Part shown: positions 7,251 to 16,765 of the stretch, one piece after another
Layout of the letters: each line of letters opens with the position of its first letter
How positions within the stretch are numbered: the first letter of the stretch is position 1
Source: Treponema sp.
GTDB taxonomy: Bacteria > Spirochaetota > Spirochaetia > Treponematales > Breznakiellaceae
Reading direction: 5' to 3'
Length of the DNA: 33,037 nucleotides
Assembly: GCA_031288975.1 (NCBI GenBank)
Contig: JAITQK010000189.1
Location: 1-33,037, forward strand
Program-made: the position numbers and the translations under genes
The notes under the pieces: model-generated
The model's database searches: none
What the model was told of the DNA's origin: nothing
Seen by the model: only the letters and a program-made list of their open reading frames with translations

Positions 7251-8918
7251 TTACAGAATGTAGCGCCCCAAATCCTGATCCATGACCAAATCGGTGAGCT
7301 TTTCATTGACATAGGCTTCGGTGATGGATACCTGGGTCGGGGCAATATCCGGGGCCTCAAAGGAAAGCTCTTCAAGGAGCGCTTCCATGATGGTATGGAG
7401 CCGCCGGGCGCCGATGTTTTCCAACCGGGAATTGACATCTGCCGCCAGGGCCGCCAGCCGATCTATTGCCTCGGGGGTAAACTCAATGGTCACCTCCTCA
7501 GTGGCTAAAAGCTCGATGTACTGCTTGGTCAGGGCGTTTTTCGGCTCCGTCAAAATCCGCAGGAAGTCATCCTTTCCCAGGGAATCCAGTTCCACCCGCA
7601 GGGGAAAGCGGCCCTGGAGTTCGGGGATCAGGTCCGAAGGCTTACTAACATTGAAGGCCCCAGCAGCCACAAAGAGGATGTGATCCGTGTTGACCGGGCC
7701 CCACTTGGTATTCACCGTGGCCCCTTCCACAATGGGAAGGATATCCCGCTGCACCCCCTCACGGGACACATCAGGACCGCCGCCGCCCCGTTCGCCCTTA
7801 ACCGCGATCTTGTCAATCTCGTCAATGAAGACGATCCCCGTCTCCTCAACCCGCTGCCGGGCCTCATCGCTTACCCGGTCCCGGTCTACGAGCTTTTCCA
7901 GTTCTTCCCCGATGAGGATCTCCCGTGCCCGGCTTACGGTTACCAGCTTCTTCTTCTTACCACCGCCGAAAAATCCGGCGATCCCCGAAAGGCTGGACTC
8001 AAGGTCCTCGAAACCGCCTCCCATCATTTCAAAAGAGGGGAACTGGGGATTCTGGTTGACCGTGATTTCCACCATCCGGTCTTCGAGCTTCCCTTCCCGG
8101 AGCATGGTCCTGAATTTTTCTCTGGTGGACGAATCCTTTACCGCTGCTTCTTCACTCTTATCTTCCTGGGTCTGCTTCTCCCCAGCCTCATGCTCCTCGT
8201 TTTCTTCCCTGGTCTCAGTGTCCTCATCATTACTTTTTTTACGGAACACGGGGATCCCCACCTGAATGGCCGTACCCATGAGGGCAGGACCAGAGCCGCT
8301 GGCATTATCGGAATTGATGGAAAAGGTCCCCATAGGCCGCACCACCGGTCCGGGCTGGGGCTTGGACTCCTTCCGTTTTTTTCCGGTTCCCGGGAGGAGC
8401 AGGTCAAGGAGCGCATCTTCGGCCCGCTTCTCCGCTTCGGTAGTAACGGTCTCCTGCATTTCCTGCTTCACCATCTGAATCCCCGCGGCCATGAGGTCCC
8501 GGATCATGGATTCCACATCCCTGCCCACATACCCCACTTCGGTGTACTTAGTCGCCTCCACCTTGATAAAGGGGGAACCTGCCAGCTTGGCAAGCCGCCG
8601 GGCAATCTCGGTCTTCCCCACCCCGGTGGGGCCTATCATCAGGATGTTCTTGGGGGCGATGTCTTCCCGCATATCGCTTTCCAGCTTGAGCCGGCGAATC
8701 CGGTTCCGCAGGGCCACTGCTACCGCCCGTTTGGCCTTTTTCTGCCCCACGATGTACTTATCCAGTTCTGCGACTATCTCCCGCGGGGTAAGTTCTTTTC
8801 CTGGGAAGGTTGCATTGACTAGGTCCTTCCCGCCGGCTATGGGTAAACCAGAGGACGGTCGTTTCCCCCCGGTTTTCTTCTTGTTTTCGGTTTTATCGAG
8901 TTCGTTTTTTGCACTCAT
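7251..8918 (-). CDS. hslU: ATP-dependent protease ATPase subunit HslU (ClpY)
   Basis: A protein of 555 residues, the unfoldase ring of the HslUV protease. Visible motifs are [17 protein letters not shown], Walker A GPTGVGKT (96-103), the pore loop GYVG (129-132), Walker [10 protein letters not shown] (362-370), [16 protein letters not shown], the sensor/arginine region [10 protein letters not shown], and the C-terminal tail LGRYIL that docks into HslV. It is about 110 residues longer than E. coli HslU. The excess is an N-terminal extension of about 40 residues and an acidic low-complexity insertion at roughly 178-265 in the intermediate (I) domain. The start overlaps the hslV stop (ATGA). Confidence 0.97.
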   Translation of the reverse strand: MSAKNELDKTENKKKTGGKRPSSGLPIAGGKDLVNATFPGKELTPREIVAELDKYIVGQKKAKRAVAVALRNRIRRLKLESDMREDIAPKNILMIGPTGVGKTEIARRLAKLAGSPFIKVEATKYTEVGYVGRDVESMIRDLMAAGIQMVKQEMQETVTTEAEKRAEDALLDLLLPGTGKKRKESKPQPGPVVRPMGTFSINSDNASGSGPALMGTAIQVGIPVFRKKSNDEDTETREENEEHEAGEKQTQEDKSEEAAVKDSSTREKFRTMLREGKLEDRMVEITVNQNPQFPSFEMMGGGFEDLESSLSGIAGFFGGGKKKKLVTVSRAREILIGEELEKLVDRDRVSDEARQRVEETGIVFIDEIDKIAVKGERGGGGPDVSREGVQRDILPIVEGATVNTKWGPVNTDHILFVAAGAFNVSKPSDLIPELQGRFPLRVELDSLGKDDFLRILTEPKNALTKQYIELLATEEVTIEFTPEAIDRLAALAADVNSRLENIGARRLHTIMEALLEELSFEAPDIAPTQVSITEAYVNEKLTDLVMDQDLGRYIL

Positions 8919-9466
8919 GATACCAGTTCCTCCAAGGTGATTTGTCCATTCGTATAAATACAGATATTTCCCGCAATCCGCAGGCTCTTCTCCGCAATCT
9001 CCGCAGCGGAAAAAGAACTCCCCTCAAGATATGCCAAGGCAGCCGCATACGCGTAATTACCCCCGGACCCAATGGCCAGGGCCTGCTCCGCAGGTTCTAT
9101 CACATCCCCGGTACCGGAGATGAGCAGGGTCTTGCTGAGGTCTGCCACCAGGAGCAGGGCTTCAAGCCGCCGCAAAGACCGGTCGGTACGCCAGTCCTTG
9201 GCGAGTTCCACTGCTGCCCGTGCAAGATCCCCGGAATATTCCTTGAGCTTGGCCTCGAACCGGTCAAAGAGGGTAAAGGCATCGGCAGTGGCACCGGCAA
9301 AGCCGCAGAGTACCTTGCCGTCCCTAAGGCGCCTGACCTTACGGGCATTGTTCTTCATCACCGTCTCACCCATGGTCACCTGTCCATCTCCGGCCATAGC
9401 AACCTTTCCGTCTTTGCGTACCGCGAGAACCGTGGTACTCCGTATTCTAGGATTTCCTTTTTTCAT
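8915..9466 (-). CDS. hslV: ATP-dependent protease peptidase subunit HslV (ClpQ)
   Basis: A protein of 183 residues, the proteasome-beta-like threonine peptidase of HslUV. The start [10 protein letters not shown] is followed by TTVLAV. The nucleophile is therefore Thr11, exposed after removal of a 10-residue propeptide, rather than directly after Met as in E. coli. Other family blocks are [50 protein letters not shown] and [14 protein letters not shown] strong ribosome site (GAAGGAAGGGG) precedes the ATG. It lies just upstream of hslU and 24 bases after the XerC-like gene, as codV-clpQ-clpY do in Bacillus. Confidence 0.97.
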   Translation of the reverse strand: MKKGNPRIRSTTVLAVRKDGKVAMAGDGQVTMGETVMKNNARKVRRLRDGKVLCGFAGATADAFTLFDRFEAKLKEYSGDLARAAVELAKDWRTDRSLRRLEALLLVADLSKTLLISGTGDVIEPAEQALAIGSGGNYAYAAALAYLEGSSFSAAEIAEKSLRIAGNICIYTNGQITLEELVS

Positions 9467-9490
9467 AACCCCTTCCTTCTCGTGTTTCTG

Positions 9491-10420
9491 TCATAGATCC
9501 TTCCTCTGTTCCTTTAATAAGTATCGTCCTTCCCCCGCATGGGGATGGGCCGTGGCGTATGCCTGCTTTAAGCGCTCCATGTCCACATGGGTATACCGCT
9601 GGGTAGTGGAGATGCTGGCGTGGCCTAATAATTCCTGCACCACCCGGACATCGCAGCCTGCGTTTACCAGGTGAGTGGCAAAACTATGCCGAAGGGCATG
9701 GGGATGGATATGTTTTTCAATCCCTGAACATGCCGCATATTGAGCGATAATCCACCGCACCCCAGGCACAGAAATTCCCCTTCCCTTCCGGTTGATGAAG
9801 AGCCGGTCCGTGGGGTCTTCTGCGGGTATCCGCTCACCCCGTTCGGGAAGATACGCTGCCAGGGCTTGCACCGCTTCATCGGAAAAGAAGACGTATCGTT
9901 CCTTATCCCCCTTGCCCATGATCCGGGCTGCACTGAAGTCCTGGTCCATATCCGCCTGTGAAAGGGAAACCAATTCTGAGATCCGTAAGCCCCCGGAATA
10001 CATGGCCAGTATCAGGGCCTTATCCCGAAGGGGCCAGAGCATCTGCGCCTTGTCGGGGAGTTCTGCAAAGCGAGCCATTTCCCCTTCCCAGAGGAAGGCT
10101 GGTAAGGTGGTGGGGGTTTTAAGATTCTGGAGGGTCGCCGAAGGATCGTCCCGCCGGTGCCCCATACGCATGAGCCAGCGGTAAAAGCCCCGGATCGCGG
10201 ACAAGGCCCGGTTCATGCTCACTGCGGAAAACCCCTTGGTACTCAAATCGCCGATATATCCCTGTACCACCTGGAGAGACGCCCCTTCAGTCCCGGTATC
10301 GCGGCTTTCACAATAGGAATCAAAGCGCATGAGGTCCCCTGTATACGCCTCAAGGGTCCGCTCCGATACCCTTCGTACTGAAGCAAGATAGGTCAGGTAT
10401 GCCTCGATTTTACTCGACAT
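9491..10420 (-). CDS. xerC: Tyrosine recombinase, XerC (CodV) type
   Basis: A protein of 309 residues. The N-terminal core-binding domain (YLASVRRVSERTLEAYTGDL) is followed by a catalytic domain in which the full active site is present: Arg146 (GGLRISEL), Lys170 (MGKGDKER), His241 and Arg244 (HALRH), His267 (LLGHASISTT) and the nucleophile Tyr276 (RYTHVD). With a partner Xer it would resolve chromosome dimers at dif. The XerC label rests on the C-terminal AYATAHPHA and on its place between topA and hslV, matching codV. It overlaps the topA stop by 11 bases. A second Xer lies at 14484-15395. Confidence 0.85.
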   Translation of the reverse strand: MSSKIEAYLTYLASVRRVSERTLEAYTGDLMRFDSYCESRDTGTEGASLQVVQGYIGDLSTKGFSAVSMNRALSAIRGFYRWLMRMGHRRDDPSATLQNLKTPTTLPAFLWEGEMARFAELPDKAQMLWPLRDKALILAMYSGGLRISELVSLSQADMDQDFSAARIMGKGDKERYVFFSDEAVQALAAYLPERGERIPAEDPTDRLFINRKGRGISVPGVRWIIAQYAACSGIEKHIHPHALRHSFATHLVNAGCDVRVVQELLGHASISTTQRYTHVDMERLKQAYATAHPHAGEGRYLLKEQRKDL

Positions 10421-12680
10421 CTTCGATTGACGCCACCTGTTCGATTGACCGCTGTTCTGTACCTGCTAATCCGAGATCCTCATCATCGGGACTGTGGAGA
10501 TAATCACATTTCGGGTTGATACAAGTCTTATGAAACCCGTTTTTCTTGTCGTCTTTTTCTACCATGAAGTACCCACACTTGGGACACGTCTCGTTGATGG
10601 GCTTAAAATGACTGATGAAGTCACACTCAGGGTAATTGGTACATCCGTAGAATTCCTTGCCCCTACCCTTGGTCCGGCGGGCCACGATGTCCCCTCCACA
10701 TTTGGGACACTTTGCCAGGGGTATGGATCGGGTATTCCGGCATTCCGGGAAACCGGTACAGGCCAGGAAGTAGCCGAAACGGCCCAACTTTTTCACCAGC
10801 GGCCTTCCGCATTTCTCGCAGTGGTAGTCGGTCATTTCATCCAGGGAACCCTTGAAGGATTCCAGGGTTTTTCCCACTTCTTCCACCTGGTCCTTGAAGG
10901 GGTCGTAGAACTCCCGGATCATGTCGGGCCAGCGGAGCTGGCTTTCTTCAACCGCGTCGAGCTTACTTTCCATGGAAGCGGTGAAGGTCGTATCCACCAC
11001 ATGGGGGAAATATTCCACCAGCATATCGCAGATCAGCCGGCCTAAGAGGGTGGGGATGAGTTGTCGGCTTGACCGGGTTACATAGTACCGGTCCAGTAAG
11101 ACCGAAATGATCGGCGCGTAGGTTGAGGGGCGGCCTATGCCCTTTTCTTCCAGGATCTTGACAATGGACGCGTCGGTATACCGGGCAGACCCCTGGGTAA
11201 AATGCTGTTCCGGGTAGAATTTGTCCATCTGTACTGGGTCTCCGATTTTTAAAACCGGGTAGGGATTCCCCTTGTCCTCTTTAGTGGCCAGGAGTTTCAT
11301 CACCTTATAAAAGCCCTTCTCGATGATCCGAGTTCCGGCAATACGGAAGACCCCCGCTCCTGCCGTGATGTCAGTGCTCACGGTTTTGGTCTTTACTGGA
11401 TTCATCTGGCTGGCCACAAAGCGTTCCCAAATAATCGTATAGAGCCTCAGTTGATCCTTGGAAAGATGATCTTTGACCTCATCGGGGGTATAGGTGATAT
11501 AGGTGGGCCTGATGGCTTCATGGGCATCCTGCGCTTTCTTCCCCAAGGCGTATTCCACCGCCTTTTCAGGGAGTTCCGCGGGGTAGTGCTCCTTGATCCA
11601 GGTACGGACCTCATTGAGGGCGACCTGGGAAATCCGCACCGAGTCGGTACGCATATAGGTGATAAGCCCCACCCGGGCACTCCCGATGTTCACCCCTTCG
11701 TAGAGCTGCTGGGCCACCTGCATGGTTTTTTTGCTGGTGAAGCCCAGGCGATTCGCGGCGGTCTGCTGGAGCTGGGAGGTGGTAAAGGGGGGCCGGGACT
11801 TCACGGTCTTATCGGTTTCCCGGATATCCGACACCACGCACGCGACAGCGGCGATCTGGTCTATGATGGCCTTGACCGTGGCTTCGTTCCTGAGTTCCGG
11901 TTTATTCCCCTGCCAGGAGACGAGCTGGGCGGTAAAATGGGCCTTTCCCACCATAAAATCCGCTTCCAGGGTCCAGTATTCTTCGGGGATAAAGGATTCA
12001 ACCTCCTTTTCCCGTTCACAGATGAGACGCAGGGCCACAGACTGGACCCGTCCTGCAGAAAGGCCGTTCTTCACCTTTTTCCAGAGCAGAGGGGAAAGAT
12101 TATACCCCACCAGGCGATCCAAAACCCGCCGGGCTTTTTGGGCATTCACCTTGGCTTCGTCGATCATGCAGGGATGGGCCACCGCATCCTTAATCGCCAT
12201 GGGAGTTATCTCGTTAAAAGCAATCCGCTGAATGGGAACCTGGGCAGTTTTAGCCGTGATGGCATTCTTGAGATGCCACGCGATAGCCTCTCCTTCACGG
12301 TCATTATCACTGGCGAGGAGCACGGTATCCGATTTTTTCGCGTCTCCTTGCAGCTCCTTGAGGAGTTTTGCCCTCCCCCGAACCGTGATATACTCAGGCT
12401 CAAAATCGTGGATCACATCAATGGCCATTCTGGATTTGGGCAGATCGATAAGGTGCCCCATGGACGCCTTAACAATGTATGAGGGACCAAGGTATTTCTC
12501 AATAGTCTTCGCCTTAGCCGGAGATTCCACAATAACGAGGATTTTTTTATCCGTTTTTGCTTTTTTGGCCCCAGGTGGTTTTTCTGCTGCCGTTTCCCGG
12601 GGTGTTGTGGTCTGCGTTGTGTGCGTATCGAACACTTCGTTCTCTTTTGTCTCAGCCGTTTTTCGGCTCTTTACCGCCAT
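10410..12680 (-). CDS. topA: DNA topoisomerase I
   Basis: A protein of 756 residues, type IA topoisomerase, which relaxes negative supercoils. After a Lys/Thr-rich tail of about 45 residues comes the TOPRIM domain: ILVIVESPAKAKTI with Glu52, and the metal site SDNDREGEAIAWHL with Asp125, Asp127 and Glu129. The catalytic tyrosine is Tyr342 in SARVGLITYMRTDSVR. Three C4 zinc ribbons close the protein (CEKC...CxGFPEC, CPKCGG...CTNYPEC, CPKCGY...CINPKC). A GGAGG ribosome site precedes the ATG. It sits between dprA and xerC, as in many Firmicutes. Confidence 0.97.
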   Translation of the reverse strand: MAVKSRKTAETKENEVFDTHTTQTTTPRETAAEKPPGAKKAKTDKKILVIVESPAKAKTIEKYLGPSYIVKASMGHLIDLPKSRMAIDVIHDFEPEYITVRGRAKLLKELQGDAKKSDTVLLASDNDREGEAIAWHLKNAITAKTAQVPIQRIAFNEITPMAIKDAVAHPCMIDEAKVNAQKARRVLDRLVGYNLSPLLWKKVKNGLSAGRVQSVALRLICEREKEVESFIPEEYWTLEADFMVGKAHFTAQLVSWQGNKPELRNEATVKAIIDQIAAVACVVSDIRETDKTVKSRPPFTTSQLQQTAANRLGFTSKKTMQVAQQLYEGVNIGSARVGLITYMRTDSVRISQVALNEVRTWIKEHYPAELPEKAVEYALGKKAQDAHEAIRPTYITYTPDEVKDHLSKDQLRLYTIIWERFVASQMNPVKTKTVSTDITAGAGVFRIAGTRIIEKGFYKVMKLLATKEDKGNPYPVLKIGDPVQMDKFYPEQHFTQGSARYTDASIVKILEEKGIGRPSTYAPIISVLLDRYYVTRSSRQLIPTLLGRLICDMLVEYFPHVVDTTFTASMESKLDAVEESQLRWPDMIREFYDPFKDQVEEVGKTLESFKGSLDEMTDYHCEKCGRPLVKKLGRFGYFLACTGFPECRNTRSIPLAKCPKCGGDIVARRTKGRGKEFYGCTNYPECDFISHFKPINETCPKCGYFMVEKDDKKNGFHKTCINPKCDYLHSPDDEDLGLAGTEQRSIEQVASIEDVE

Positions 12681-12725
12681 GGTAACCTATTCCTCCGAAG
12701 CACCGCTCAAAACTAACCCGCGTTT

Positions 12726-13724
12726 TCAGCAATGCTCTATATTCAAAGATCGGGCCAGGGACGATGCCAAGGCGTATCCACACTCAGCCCCACCTGATTC
12801 CCCCCTGTCTCCAGGGTTCGTATCCCCTCGGTGCCTATCGGCCCCTGCTTGTACCACAATACCCCATTCATCAAGGATATCCGTCCCCGTGGAAATAACC
12901 CCCGCCCCCTCTTCTACGAGTTTTTTGGTTCCTTCCCCGCAAGGAGATCCCAGGCTCACCGAAGCAACCCAGAGGTCCCTGCCCTGCTCCAGGGCAAACC
13001 GGGCGGTGATAAGCGCTCCTGAAGTCTGGGGAGCCTCAACAATCAGGACCCCCCGGGACAGGGCGGAAATGATCCGGTTTCGAGCGGGAAAATGCCATTT
13101 CCGCGGTTGTATCCCTGGGGGATATTCACTCAGCAAGACACCCCCTGCTTCGATTGCACGCCGGGCAAGCGTGCGGTTGGCTGCAGGATAGACTTCGTCC
13201 AGGCCGGAACCGAGTACCGCCACGGTTGGGGCGCCACCTTCAATATTGCCTCTATGGGCCATAGCGTCAATACCCAGGGCAAGCCCTGAAACCACGGAGA
13301 TTCCCACTTCCCCCAGGGCTTTGGCTATCGTGTATGCCTGGGCCACCGCAGGACCTGATGGCCGCCGGGTTCCCACCATCGCAACGAGGGGCCTTTCGGG
13401 GTTTGGGAGCCTCCCCCGGTAAAAAAGCAGGACCGGCGGATCCCAGATCTCCCGGAGCAGGGGTGGGTACTCGTCTGCGGTATAGGAAACATACCCAATG
13501 CCCTGCAGACCTGCGGTAGCCGCGTCCTTTTCCGCCTGGGCCGTAATAGCATCCATGTCCCAGGGGCGGGTGAAACTATGGCCCAGAAACTGTTCCATAT
13601 CCCTTTTGGAAAGCCCCCGTACTTCAGCTTCCCCGTTGCATTGTTTACATAATAACACCCGTTCGGTAGCAGTGAGACCTGGAATACGTCCTATGATTAA
13701 ATCTAACAGGCCCCTGTCATTCAT
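12726..13724 (-). CDS. dprA: DNA processing protein DprA (Smf)
   Basis: A protein of 332 residues. DprA binds single-stranded DNA and loads RecA during transformation, and it is kept in many bacteria not known to be competent. The Rossmann-like core is clear: VAMVGTRRPSGPAVAQAY, SGLALGIDAMAHRG, VAVLGSGLDEVYPAANR, LSEYPPG...HFPARNRIISALSRGVLIVEA, then SGALITARFALEQGRDLWVA. The C-terminal 50 residues look unstructured (Gly/Asp-rich) rather than like the DML1 winged helix of longer homologues. It overlaps the preceding TPR gene by 8 bases and stands 45 bases before topA. Confidence 0.95.
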   Translation of the reverse strand: MNDRGLLDLIIGRIPGLTATERVLLCKQCNGEAEVRGLSKRDMEQFLGHSFTRPWDMDAITAQAEKDAATAGLQGIGYVSYTADEYPPLLREIWDPPVLLFYRGRLPNPERPLVAMVGTRRPSGPAVAQAYTIAKALGEVGISVVSGLALGIDAMAHRGNIEGGAPTVAVLGSGLDEVYPAANRTLARRAIEAGGVLLSEYPPGIQPRKWHFPARNRIISALSRGVLIVEAPQTSGALITARFALEQGRDLWVASVSLGSPCGEGTKKLVEEGAGVISTGTDILDEWGIVVQAGADRHRGDTNPGDRGESGGAECGYALASSLARSLNIEHC

Positions 13725-14487
13725 AGGATAACCCTAAAATATAGTCTTTGTTTCGTGCCGCCTCATCCCGTTTAGCCGTGTCTTTGGTAAGGCTTATGAT
13801 CCGGTCATACAAATCCACCGCAGACGAGTACAGACCGGTCATGTAATAGGCCCGCGCCAAAACAAACATGCCATCCACATCATTCCCGTTCAGGTCCAGA
13901 AACCGTATTAGATGGGGTATAGCTTCCTCTGGACGGTCAAGTTCAAAAACATACAAAATACTGAGACCGTAATGAGGCCGGGTATACCGGTCGTTGAGTT
14001 CAATGGCCCTGCGGTAGGCTGCCTCGGCTATGGCAAAGTACCGGTCCCGTTCAGAGTTCTGCCCGTAGGCATCTGATCCGGTTCCAGGGAAACCCAACGA
14101 GGACTTGGCGACAATGGCGGCGGAAAATCCGGTCAGATAAAAAACGGTCGCATCCTCCCCATTATAGAAGATGGCCTGTTGCAGGGCTTCCAGGGCTTCG
14201 TTATGCAGTCCTCGGTCCTGTAAACGAGTGGCCAGAATTTTCCAGTACACTCCGGTTTGAGCGGCATCCTTAACATGCTGCTCGATCTGCCGCTCATACT
14301 CTTTTATGGCTGCCCGTAGTCCATCAATCGTCGCAGGAGGTCCACCGGCGCTTATTGCCGCGATCCTGCGGGCGAGGTTATTCTGTATCACGTACTTCCG
14401 GTACGAATAGGCTCCCCCTGCTCCCAGGGCGATTACCGCGATTACCACGATGCCGATAAGCACTTCTTTTTTAATACGCATATTCAT
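13717..14487 (-). CDS. Membrane-anchored TPR-repeat protein
   Basis: About 256 residues if read from the ATG at 14487, which overlaps the xerD stop as ATGA. An in-frame ATG at 14499 would add four residues. One N-terminal membrane segment (VLIGIVVIAVIALGAGGAYSY) is followed by a soluble domain with tetratricopeptide-like repeats, for example LHNEALEALQQAIFYNG, AEAAYRRAIELNDRYTRPHYGLS and AVDLYDRIISLTKD. TPR proteins act as protein-binding scaffolds, and this one probably faces the periplasm. A TPR gene at the same place between ftsZ and dprA occurs in Borrelia, as I recall, so a division or envelope role is possible but not shown. Confidence 0.8.
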   Translation of the reverse strand: MNMRIKKEVLIGIVVIAVIALGAGGAYSYRKYVIQNNLARRIAAISAGGPPATIDGLRAAIKEYERQIEQHVKDAAQTGVYWKILATRLQDRGLHNEALEALQQAIFYNGEDATVFYLTGFSAAIVAKSSLGFPGTGSDAYGQNSERDRYFAIAEAAYRRAIELNDRYTRPHYGLSILYVFELDRPEEAIPHLIRFLDLNGNDVDGMFVLARAYYMTGLYSSAVDLYDRIISLTKDTAKRDEAARNKDYILGLSYE

Positions 14488-15395
14488 TGGTTCCCCCATC
14501 CCTGGAGTTTCGGCATATACCGCCGGTATTGTTCCCTGAGAAAAGAAACATCCACATGGGTATATATCTGGGTAGTAGCCAAATCAACATGACCCAGTAA
14601 GGCCTGTACAGACCTGAGATCCGCCCCTCCTGCCAATAGTTCGGTGGCAAAGCTGTGCCGTAAGGTGTGCAGCTTGGAACCGGTTCCCCCAGCGTGCGCT
14701 ACCCGGGCATACTGTTTCCATATTCCCTTCCGGGACAGCCGTTTTCCCGTCCTGCTGATAAACAGGGCAAGACTGTTCCTGTCCCCTGACAAGCAAGGTC
14801 GCGCCTCCTCAAGATACCGCTTGAGCCACAACGCAGCTTCACTGCCGAACACCACCAGCCGTTCCTTGCTTCCCTTGCCCCAGATCCGGGCAAGCCCTTC
14901 GGAAAACATGATATCCCGTACATTCAGGGAAACCACCTCCGAAACCCGTAACCCTGCGGAATAGAGCAGCTCGTAGATTGTCCGGTTCCGCACGCCCAGA
15001 GCGGACCTGGTATCAACCAAGCTGAACAGACGATCCACCTCTTCCCGGTTCAGTACCTCCGGCAGCCGCCTACCCCGCCGCGGGGGTTCCAGGATAAGAG
15101 CAGGGTTATTTCCTCTGATATGTTCATCCATGGTGAATCTGAAAAAAGAACGAAGGGCAGCTATTGCTTTAGCCGTGGATCGAGGCCCAATACCCCCCTG
15201 TATCCGGCGCCTTTCCAGATAATCAGTAAGCCCCTGGGTATCCACGGTTTCAACCGTCGCCCCTGCCACCTCAAGGCAGTTCAGAAAACGGCCCAACTCG
15301 TACCGGTAGGTTTCCACGGTCAGGAGAGACCGGCGTTCCTGGGCAATGAGCCGGGAATAGTACTGTTCCAAAAGCACCTGGTGATTCACCAACAA
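14484..15395 (-). CDS. xerD: Tyrosine recombinase, XerD-like
   Basis: A protein of 303 residues. The core-binding domain (RRSLLTVETYRYELGRFL) precedes a complete catalytic domain: Arg150 (SAGLRVSEVVSL), Lys174 (IWGKGSKERL), His243 and Arg246 (HTLRHSFATELL), His269 (LLGHVDLATTQ) and Tyr278 (IYTHVD). The segment GADLRSVQALLGHxDLATTQIYTHV is closer to XerD than to XerC. The reading frame opens with TTG, TTG, GTG immediately after the ftsZ stop and has no ATG nearby, so a non-ATG start is required. It is presumably the partner of the XerC-like protein at 9491-10420. The XerC/XerD naming is inference. Confidence 0.8.
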   Translation of the reverse strand: MLVNHQVLLEQYYSRLIAQERRSLLTVETYRYELGRFLNCLEVAGATVETVDTQGLTDYLERRRIQGGIGPRSTAKAIAALRSFFRFTMDEHIRGNNPALILEPPRRGRRLPEVLNREEVDRLFSLVDTRSALGVRNRTIYELLYSAGLRVSEVVSLNVRDIMFSEGLARIWGKGSKERLVVFGSEAALWLKRYLEEARPCLSGDRNSLALFISRTGKRLSRKGIWKQYARVAHAGGTGSKLHTLRHSFATELLAGGADLRSVQALLGHVDLATTQIYTHVDVSFLREQYRRYMPKLQGWGNQ

Positions 15396-16604
15396 TTATA
15401 CGTCCCTGCCCCCACCAGCGACCTTTCCTGGGGCATCCTTGTTGAGGCCGTACTTGCTCCGGAGTATCGCAGGAACCTCAATATCATCATCCGCATAGGT
15501 ATTCCGAGAAGCAAGGAAGTCCGGGCGGGTGCTTGACCGTGCCCTGATGCGCTGCCATTCGTCATAGGGGATAAAATCGCCAGACTTCTCCACTATCGGT
15601 TCATGGACATGTCCGGGCTGAACCGTTTTTACCGGTTCACTATGAAACCCCGTGGCGATCACCGTTACCCGGAGCTGCTCGCCTAGACTTTGATCCAAAT
15701 ACACCCCTGAAATAATAACCGCATCAGGATCCGCTTTTGCGGTGATGATACTGACCACTTCTTGAAATTCCGCCAGGGAAAAATCATCCCCTCCTGAAAC
15801 GCTGACCAGGATACGGGTGGCCCCTTCAATAGAGGTATCTTCCAGCAGGGGATTGTCCATCGCGATGGATGCAGCCTCAGATGCACGGTTATCCCCTTTG
15901 CCGTACCCGATGCCCATGAGGGCATCCCCCTGCTCCCGCATGATGGTTTCGGCATCCTCTAAATCAATATTAATAAGCCCGGTCTGACTCACGAGATCCG
16001 AAATGCCCTGCACCCCCTGGCGCAGTACATCATCGGCCTTGAGAAAGGCTTCCGTAATCGGGGTTCTCCGTTCAACAATGTTGAGGAGATGCTGGTTCGG
16101 GATGATGATGAGGGTATCCACCGCACTCCGCAGTTTGACGATCCCCTCCTCGGCCATGCGCATCCTGAAACGGCCCTCAAACTCAAAGGGCTTGGTCACC
16201 ACCCCCACGGTAAGAGCGCCACATTCCTTGGCAACCTGGGCAATCACCGGGGCTGATCCGGTACCCGTACCGCCCCCCATGCCGGCGGTTACAAACACCA
16301 TGTTGGCGCCCTTGAGGGCTTCGAGGATCTGTTCCCGGTCTTCATTGGCGGCCTTTTCACCTACCTCGGGCTTTCCACCTGCTCCCCGGCCTCCGGTAAA
16401 TTTTGCCCCGATTTGCAGTTTCCGGTTTGCCTTGCATTTGTTCAGATCCTGCGCGTCGGTGTTGACTGCGATGAATTCAATCCCCTGTAAACCACATGCA
16501 ATCATACGGTTTATCGCATTGCATCCACCTCCACCAGTACCGATAACTTTGATAAGCGCCGGACCCGGAGCCATTACCTTGTCTTCAAGTACTTCGATAT
16601 TCAT
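15396..16604 (-). CDS. ftsZ: Cell division protein FtsZ
   Basis: A protein of 402 residues from the ATG at 16604, which has a strong GGGGAGGGG ribosome site. An upstream in-frame start at 16655 lacks one and adds non-conserved residues. This is the tubulin-like GTPase of the Z-ring. Motifs are [15 protein letters not shown] (about 20-34), AVNTDAQDL, the tubulin signature [13 protein letters not shown] (107-119), the T7-loop segment [12 protein letters not shown] and the C-terminal FtsA/ZipA-type peptide [15 protein letters not shown]. It follows ftsA after 161 bases, the largest gap in the division cluster, so it may have its own promoter. Confidence 0.97.
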   Translation of the reverse strand: MNIEVLEDKVMAPGPALIKVIGTGGGGCNAINRMIACGLQGIEFIAVNTDAQDLNKCKANRKLQIGAKFTGGRGAGGKPEVGEKAANEDREQILEALKGANMVFVTAGMGGGTGTGSAPVIAQVAKECGALTVGVVTKPFEFEGRFRMRMAEEGIVKLRSAVDTLIIIPNQHLLNIVERRTPITEAFLKADDVLRQGVQGISDLVSQTGLINIDLEDAETIMREQGDALMGIGYGKGDNRASEAASIAMDNPLLEDTSIEGATRILVSVSGGDDFSLAEFQEVVSIITAKADPDAVIISGVYLDQSLGEQLRVTVIATGFHSEPVKTVQPGHVHEPIVEKSGDFIPYDEWQRIRARSSTRPDFLASRNTYADDDIEVPAILRSKYGLNKDAPGKVAGGGRDV

Positions 16605-16765
16605 AAAACCCCTCCCCATAAAATTGATATCAATACCATCAAGGGCATGCATCAACGGTCTCTATATAAAGGTATCCATAACCTATAGCATGACAGCATC
16701 TACAAAAAACATCTATAGATCTTTATGCCCTTTAAGCCCTAATACCCTTCATAGTATAAAAAAAA
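16605..16765. promoter_or_regulatory. ftsA-ftsZ intergenic region with short palindromes
   Basis: This is the only sizeable gap inside the division cluster. It holds two perfect 10-base palindromes, TTGATATCAA at 16624-16633 and ATCTATAGAT at 16711-16720. The rest is A/T-rich sequence, in which several weak -35/-10 pairs can be drawn for ftsZ, for example TTGATG, 17 bases, TGATAT. None is close to consensus. The region is a reasonable site for ftsZ-specific transcription or a repressor operator, but the sequence alone does not prove either. Confidence 0.35.

Noticed and set aside
7680-8822. A 380-codon plus-strand open frame inside hslU
   Set aside because: The minus strand carries unmistakable HslU motifs across the same bases. 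Long antisense frames are common in this codon-biased sequence, and this one has no family features.
11451-12482. A 343-codon plus-strand open frame inside topA
   Set aside because: It lies opposite the TOPRIM and core domains of topoisomerase I, has a Gly/His/Pro-rich composition typical of antisense frames, and lacks any family motif.
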